Assembly (NCBI GenBank): GCA_041581135.1 | Contig: JBFGCM010000077.1 | Location: 1-18,111, forward strand | Direction: 5' to 3' | DNA length: 18,111 nt | From: JBFGCM01 sp041581135 | Lineage (GTDB): Bacteria; Actinomycetota; Acidimicrobiia; Spongiisociales; UBA5794 | Translations under genes and position numbers: made by a program | The notes under the pieces: model-generated | What the model was told of the DNA's origin: nothing | Database searches by the model: none | Seen by the model: only the letters and a program-made list of their open reading frames with translations | Part shown: one piece after another, positions 15,895-18,111 of the stretch | How the letters are laid out: each line of letters begins with the position of its first letter | How positions within the stretch are numbered: the stretch's first letter is position 1

Positions 15895-15966
15895 TGGTCC
15901 GTTCTCCGTGGAGGAATGTGCGGTGAACGGACCAACCGGACCGAGACGCCACGGCGGAACGGACCA
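15895..15966. promoter_or_regulatory. Three copies of GAACGGACCA, operator candidate
   Basis: TGGTCCGTTC (15895-15904, inverted) and GAACGGACCA at 15925-15934 and 15957-15966. The first two form a perfect inverted repeat with a 20-base spacer; successive copies start 30 and 32 bases apart, about three helical turns. A degraded relative, AACCGGACC, follows the second copy. The arrangement suits cooperative protein binding in the shared promoter region; an RNA hairpin from the first pair is also possible. Confidence 0.45.
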
Positions 15967-15977
15967 CATCACAGTCG

Positions 15978-16054
15978 CATTGCCTGGAGCGCAAGAAGGA
16001 GGCCCCCGGAGACGGGGGCCTCCTTTCCATTGCCTGGACCGAGGCAAGGAGGCC
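15978..16054 (+). repeat. Imperfect 27-base direct repeat, 50 bases apart
   Basis: 15978-16004 and 16028-16054 both begin CATTGCCTGGA and end AAGGAGGCC, with 22 of 27 positions equal. The second copy supplies the ribosome site of the gene at 16059; the first supplies the 5' arm of the hairpin. A local duplication could have created the leader structure. Confidence 0.6.
15996..16054 (+). promoter_or_regulatory. Leader hairpin with anti-Shine-Dalgarno, possible attenuator or RNA switch
   Basis: AAGGAGGCCCCCG (15996-16008) pairs perfectly with CGGGGGCCTCCTT (16013-16025) around a GAGA tetraloop. Within the 3' arm, GGCCTCCTT (16017-16025) is also an exact complement of AAGGAGGCC at 16046-16054, which contains the ribosome site of the downstream gene. 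The two pairings exclude each other: the 13-bp hairpin leaves the ribosome site open, the 9-bp alternative closes it. The hairpin is followed only by TTTCC, a poor terminator tail, and there is no plus-strand gene just upstream to terminate. Regulation is inferred, not shown. Confidence 0.5.
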
Positions 16055-16058
16055 GGCG

Positions 16059-18111
16059 ATGTCGGGGAAGACCACAACGTGGACGGTGCTGTCCGTCCTG
16101 CTACTCATCACGATGGTCCTGACACCCGCCCTGGGGGCGCAATCGCCTCCCACCCCGATGCTCCTCGACGACCCGGCCGATGGCGAGACGATCACACAAG
16201 CGCAAGCCGGCGAGGTTGACAGTGCTGCCGGCTTCTCGACTCTTTGGGGCAAGCCTGGGGGAGTCCACTACGCGGACGCCACAAGTGTCCAGGTCGATCC
16301 TTGGGACGGCTGGATCTGGGGATACGGCTGGCTTCCTGACGCCACGGTCGACGTCTCCGTCGGGGGCCTCCTGGTGGGTTCCCCCGGTACGGACGAATGG
16401 GGCGTCTTCTATTTCCAGGTCGATCCCGCCACGGTGAGTAGTGGGGTCATCGTGGAGGTGACCCAGGGCCCAACGGTGAAGTCACACGTGATCACGTCGC
16501 TCGAGATCGTCGGAGTCGACGACGACGCCGACACGGTGAGCGGCCTGGCGGCGCCGGGCACCGCCGTACGCGTCTACACCGGGAGTGTCTGGCGCAACGA
16601 GGTGACCGACGGTGGGGGCACCTTCACCGCAGACTTCTCCGTTCCGGGAGACACCCCGGGCGAGGAACTGACATTCGACTTGGTCCCGGATACGTATGGC
16701 GGCTCGTACCAGTGCGACGCCGACTTCGACTGCACGTTCGCATTCTGGTCGGTTCCCAATCCCCCGCGGTTCACCGTCTACTGGGACGGAGACCGCATCG
16801 TCGGAGAGGGGTGGGCGGTTCACCCGGACGTCATGGTGAACGTCACCGTCGACGACGACGACGATCCCACCAACGGCGTGCTCTTCGTCGCCGAGACGTT
16901 TCAAAACGGCGGCTTCTTCGAGGTCGAAGTGGCGTTCGACATCCAGCCGGGCCACTACGTCGTGGTCGACGACGGGTTCTCCACCAAGGACCACTGGGTG
17001 ACGGACGTGACGTTCACCGGGGCCAACCCGGATCTGGACCTAGTGACGGGCACGGCCGAGCCCGGCAGCTCCGTGGAGGTCTCGGTCGAGTTGCTGGGTC
17101 TGGGGTGGGAGCACCTCAACTTCCAGTACGGACCGGACAACCGGAACCCGGACTCGCTCAACGAGCATCTGGCGTTCCGCCGGGCGGTGGCGCACGCCAT
17201 CGATCGCGACGCCCTGGTTGCCGCCCTTCCGGGAGCCGGCTTCGGCCTCGACTCCTACGTCGACGCCTCCCTGCCGGATCTGTCCCAGCACGCCTGGGAC
17301 CAGTACCCCTATGACCCGGCGGCGGCGCAAGCCTTGCTCGACGGACTGTGTACCGATCTGGGACGGGACTGCGTGACCGACCCACCCGTTGTCGTCTTCA
17401 CGACGACCTCCAACAACGACGATCGGGTGCTCACGGCCGACCTGTTGCAGGGGATGCTCGCCGACGTCGGCATCGACTTCCAGATCGACCTGGAGGACTT
17501 CACCCTGTTCTTCGGGGACACCATCAGCGGGGGTACATGGGACGTGGGCGAATGGGCCTGGGTCGGGACACCCATTCTGCAGGAGCTCGCCGGCTTCCAC
17601 TACCTGTTCGATCCCGAGGAGCGGTTCGCCGACAACTACTACAACTGGGGCACGCCCGACTCCTCGGTGATCAACGCGGCGACCGAACGCTTTGCCGAGC
17701 TCGTGGGACTGATGGAGGCAACCGACGACCCGGCGCTGCTCGTGGACTACATCCAGGAAGCGGAGCTGATCCTGGCCGACGAGATGATGTTCTACCCGCT
17801 CTACGTCCGGGGGCCGGCGCTCCTCGGAGAAGGCCCGCATCGAATGGTCGAAGCCGACCCCTCTGGCAACTGGGTTGCCGACTTCTCGGTGCCGTGGGAG
17901 GACCAGGACGCCTTCGACATCACGGAGGACACCACTGGGCTCGTCCACCAGTTCGACCAGGACTCTGACGCCACCGGCGAACGCTGGGAGGCGGGCATCT
18001 TCTTCGAGGGTGACATCACGGGGACGGTGTTTGGTGATACCGATGGCAACGGGATCCAGGGTGGTGCGGAGACGGGGCTGGCGGGGGCGTCGGTGACGGT
18101 GACCGACAGCC
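16059..18111 (+). CDS. Large secreted multidomain protein with an embedded SBP_bac_5 C-lobe, truncated by window edge
   Basis: The frame is open from ATG 16059 to the right edge (684 codons, no stop). AAGGAGG (16046-16052) lies 6 bases upstream. Residues 1-27 are a signal peptide (LSVLLLITMVL, then TPALGA/QSP). Two beta-rich units follow, about 80-225 and from 237, each with a V.G.A.PG..V.V strand pair (DTVSGLAAPGTAVRVY; DLVTGTAEPGSSVEV) and ADFSV further on. The second unit is split by residues ~345-590, which look like the C-terminal lobe of an oligopeptide ABC transporter binding protein (GWEHLNFQYG, LAFRRAVAHAIDRDALV, YPYDPAAAQALLD, LLQGMLADVGIDFQIDLEDF, MFYPLYVR). The unit then resumes (HRMVEADPSGNWVADFSVP). 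Residues ~651-684 begin an SdrD_B-like domain (GDITGTVFGDTDGNGIQGG). It is probably an extracellular or surface protein; transport of peptides is unlikely because the binding protein's N-terminal lobe is absent. Confidence 0.85.
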   Translation, partial: MSGKTTTWTVLSVLLLITMVLTPALGAQSPPTPMLLDDPADGETITQAQAGEVDSAAGFSTLWGKPGGVHYADATSVQVDPWDGWIWGYGWLPDATVDVSVGGLLVGSPGTDEWGVFYFQVDPATVSSGVIVEVTQGPTVKSHVITSLEIVGVDDDADTVSGLAAPGTAVRVYTGSVWRNEVTDGGGTFTADFSVPGDTPGEELTFDLVPDTYGGSYQCDADFDCTFAFWSVPNPPRFTVYWDGDRIVGEGWAVHPDVMVNVTVDDDDDPTNGVLFVAETFQNGGFFEVEVAFDIQPGHYVVVDDGFSTKDHWVTDVTFTGANPDLDLVTGTAEPGSSVEVSVELLGLGWEHLNFQYGPDNRNPDSLNEHLAFRRAVAHAIDRDALVAALPGAGFGLDSYVDASLPDLSQHAWDQYPYDPAAAQALLDGLCTDLGRDCVTDPPVVVFTTTSNNDDRVLTADLLQGMLADVGIDFQIDLEDFTLFFGDTISGGTWDVGEWAWVGTPILQELAGFHYLFDPEERFADNYYNWGTPDSSVINAATERFAELVGLMEATDDPALLVDYIQEAELILADEMMFYPLYVRGPALLGEGPHRMVEADPSGNWVADFSVPWEDQDAFDITEDTTGLVHQFDQDSDATGERWEAGIFFEGDITGTVFGDTDGNGIQGGAETGLAGASVTVTDS
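17088..17831 (+). other. In-frame SBP_bac_5 C-terminal-lobe segment inside the host protein
   Basis: Approximate limits of the embedded segment, residues 344-591 of the protein starting at 16059. In the intact first unit, 27 residues separate the Pro of PGTAV from the Phe of ADFS; in the second unit 274 residues separate the same positions, so about 247 residues (741 bases) are extra. The content reads like the second half of an extracellular solute-binding protein family 5, starting at the usual GWEHL element. Exact junctions cannot be fixed from one sequence, and no flanking target-site duplication or transposase was found. An assembly join is an alternative explanation. Confidence 0.65.

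Larger units (their letters stand above)
15758..16058. other. Divergent intergenic region with repeats and hairpins
   Basis: 301 bases without a convincing gene, between the SRPBCC-like gene (-) and the large secreted-protein gene (+). Both starts face away from it, so it must hold both promoters, yet no clear -35/-10 pair was found. A TATAGG on the minus strand near 15854 is a weak -10 candidate. It contains three copies of a 10-base element (15895-15966), a 27-base direct repeat at 50-base spacing (15978-16054) and a 13-bp perfect hairpin (15996-16025). Confidence 0.7.

Noticed and set aside
17081..17827. CTCGG at 17081-17085 and 17823-17827 as a target-site duplication or microhomology for the SBP insertion
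   Set aside because: The copies are 742 bases apart, not a multiple of three. Removing the segment between them would put the downstream part out of frame, so they do not explain the junctions; 5 bases also match by chance.
17040..17948. 302-codon open frame on the minus strand
   Set aside because: Antisense to the large secreted-protein gene. The plus frame has a signal peptide, a ribosome site and recognisable domains; this one does not.

Overview
The window is GC-rich bacterial DNA with tightly packed genes, frequent GTG starts and strong GGAGG-type ribosome sites. The lactate dehydrogenase resembles mycobacterial LldD2. The nine-subunit V/A-type ATPase is of the Thermus kind, with a two-helix c subunit. 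Two secreted multidomain proteins carry FG-GAP and SdrD_B-like modules. Together these suggest a high-GC actinobacterial lineage, possibly near Acidimicrobiia. This is inference from protein resemblance recalled from memory, not from a search.

Layout. Positions 1-11032 are entirely on the minus strand. Read in the direction of transcription they hold: (i) a COG2403-type GTPase, annotated in databases as a cyclic 2,3-diphosphoglycerate synthase-like protein (11032-9698); (ii) after a 113-base gap with a hairpin, a complete V/A-ATPase operon in the order D-H(G)-I-K-E-C-F-A-B (9584-1297), in which every junction except I/K overlaps by 1-8 bases; (iii) an LldD2-like FMN lactate dehydrogenase (1203 to beyond position 1), cut by the window edge. 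Positions 11295-13205 (+) encode a secreted protein with two homologous N-terminal domains and six FG-GAP/VCBS-like repeats. Behind a convergent terminator hairpin, the minus strand carries prpE (15164-13281) and, upstream of it, a small conserved SRPBCC-like protein (15757-15236). A 301-base divergent region (15758-16058) rich in repeats and hairpins precedes a large secreted-protein gene (+) that starts at 16059 and is still open at the right edge.

The most unusual feature is in that last gene. A beta-rich repeat unit is interrupted, in frame, by about 247 residues resembling only the C-terminal lobe of an ABC-type oligopeptide-binding protein (SBP_bac_5). The flanks of the interrupted unit still align with the intact unit upstream. 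Its leader has a 13-bp perfect hairpin whose 3' arm contains an exact 9-base complement of the gene's own Shine-Dalgarno region, so two exclusive RNA pairings can be drawn. The other secreted-protein gene shares the same AAGGAGGCC ribosome site and also has a hairpin next to it.

Functionally, the ATPase is a complete ion-pumping or ATP-synthesising rotary enzyme. LldD would feed electrons from lactate into the membrane quinone pool, and PrpE activates propionate to propionyl-CoA. The two secreted proteins look like surface or extracellular adhesive/binding proteins. No tRNA, rRNA, CRISPR array or transposase was seen.
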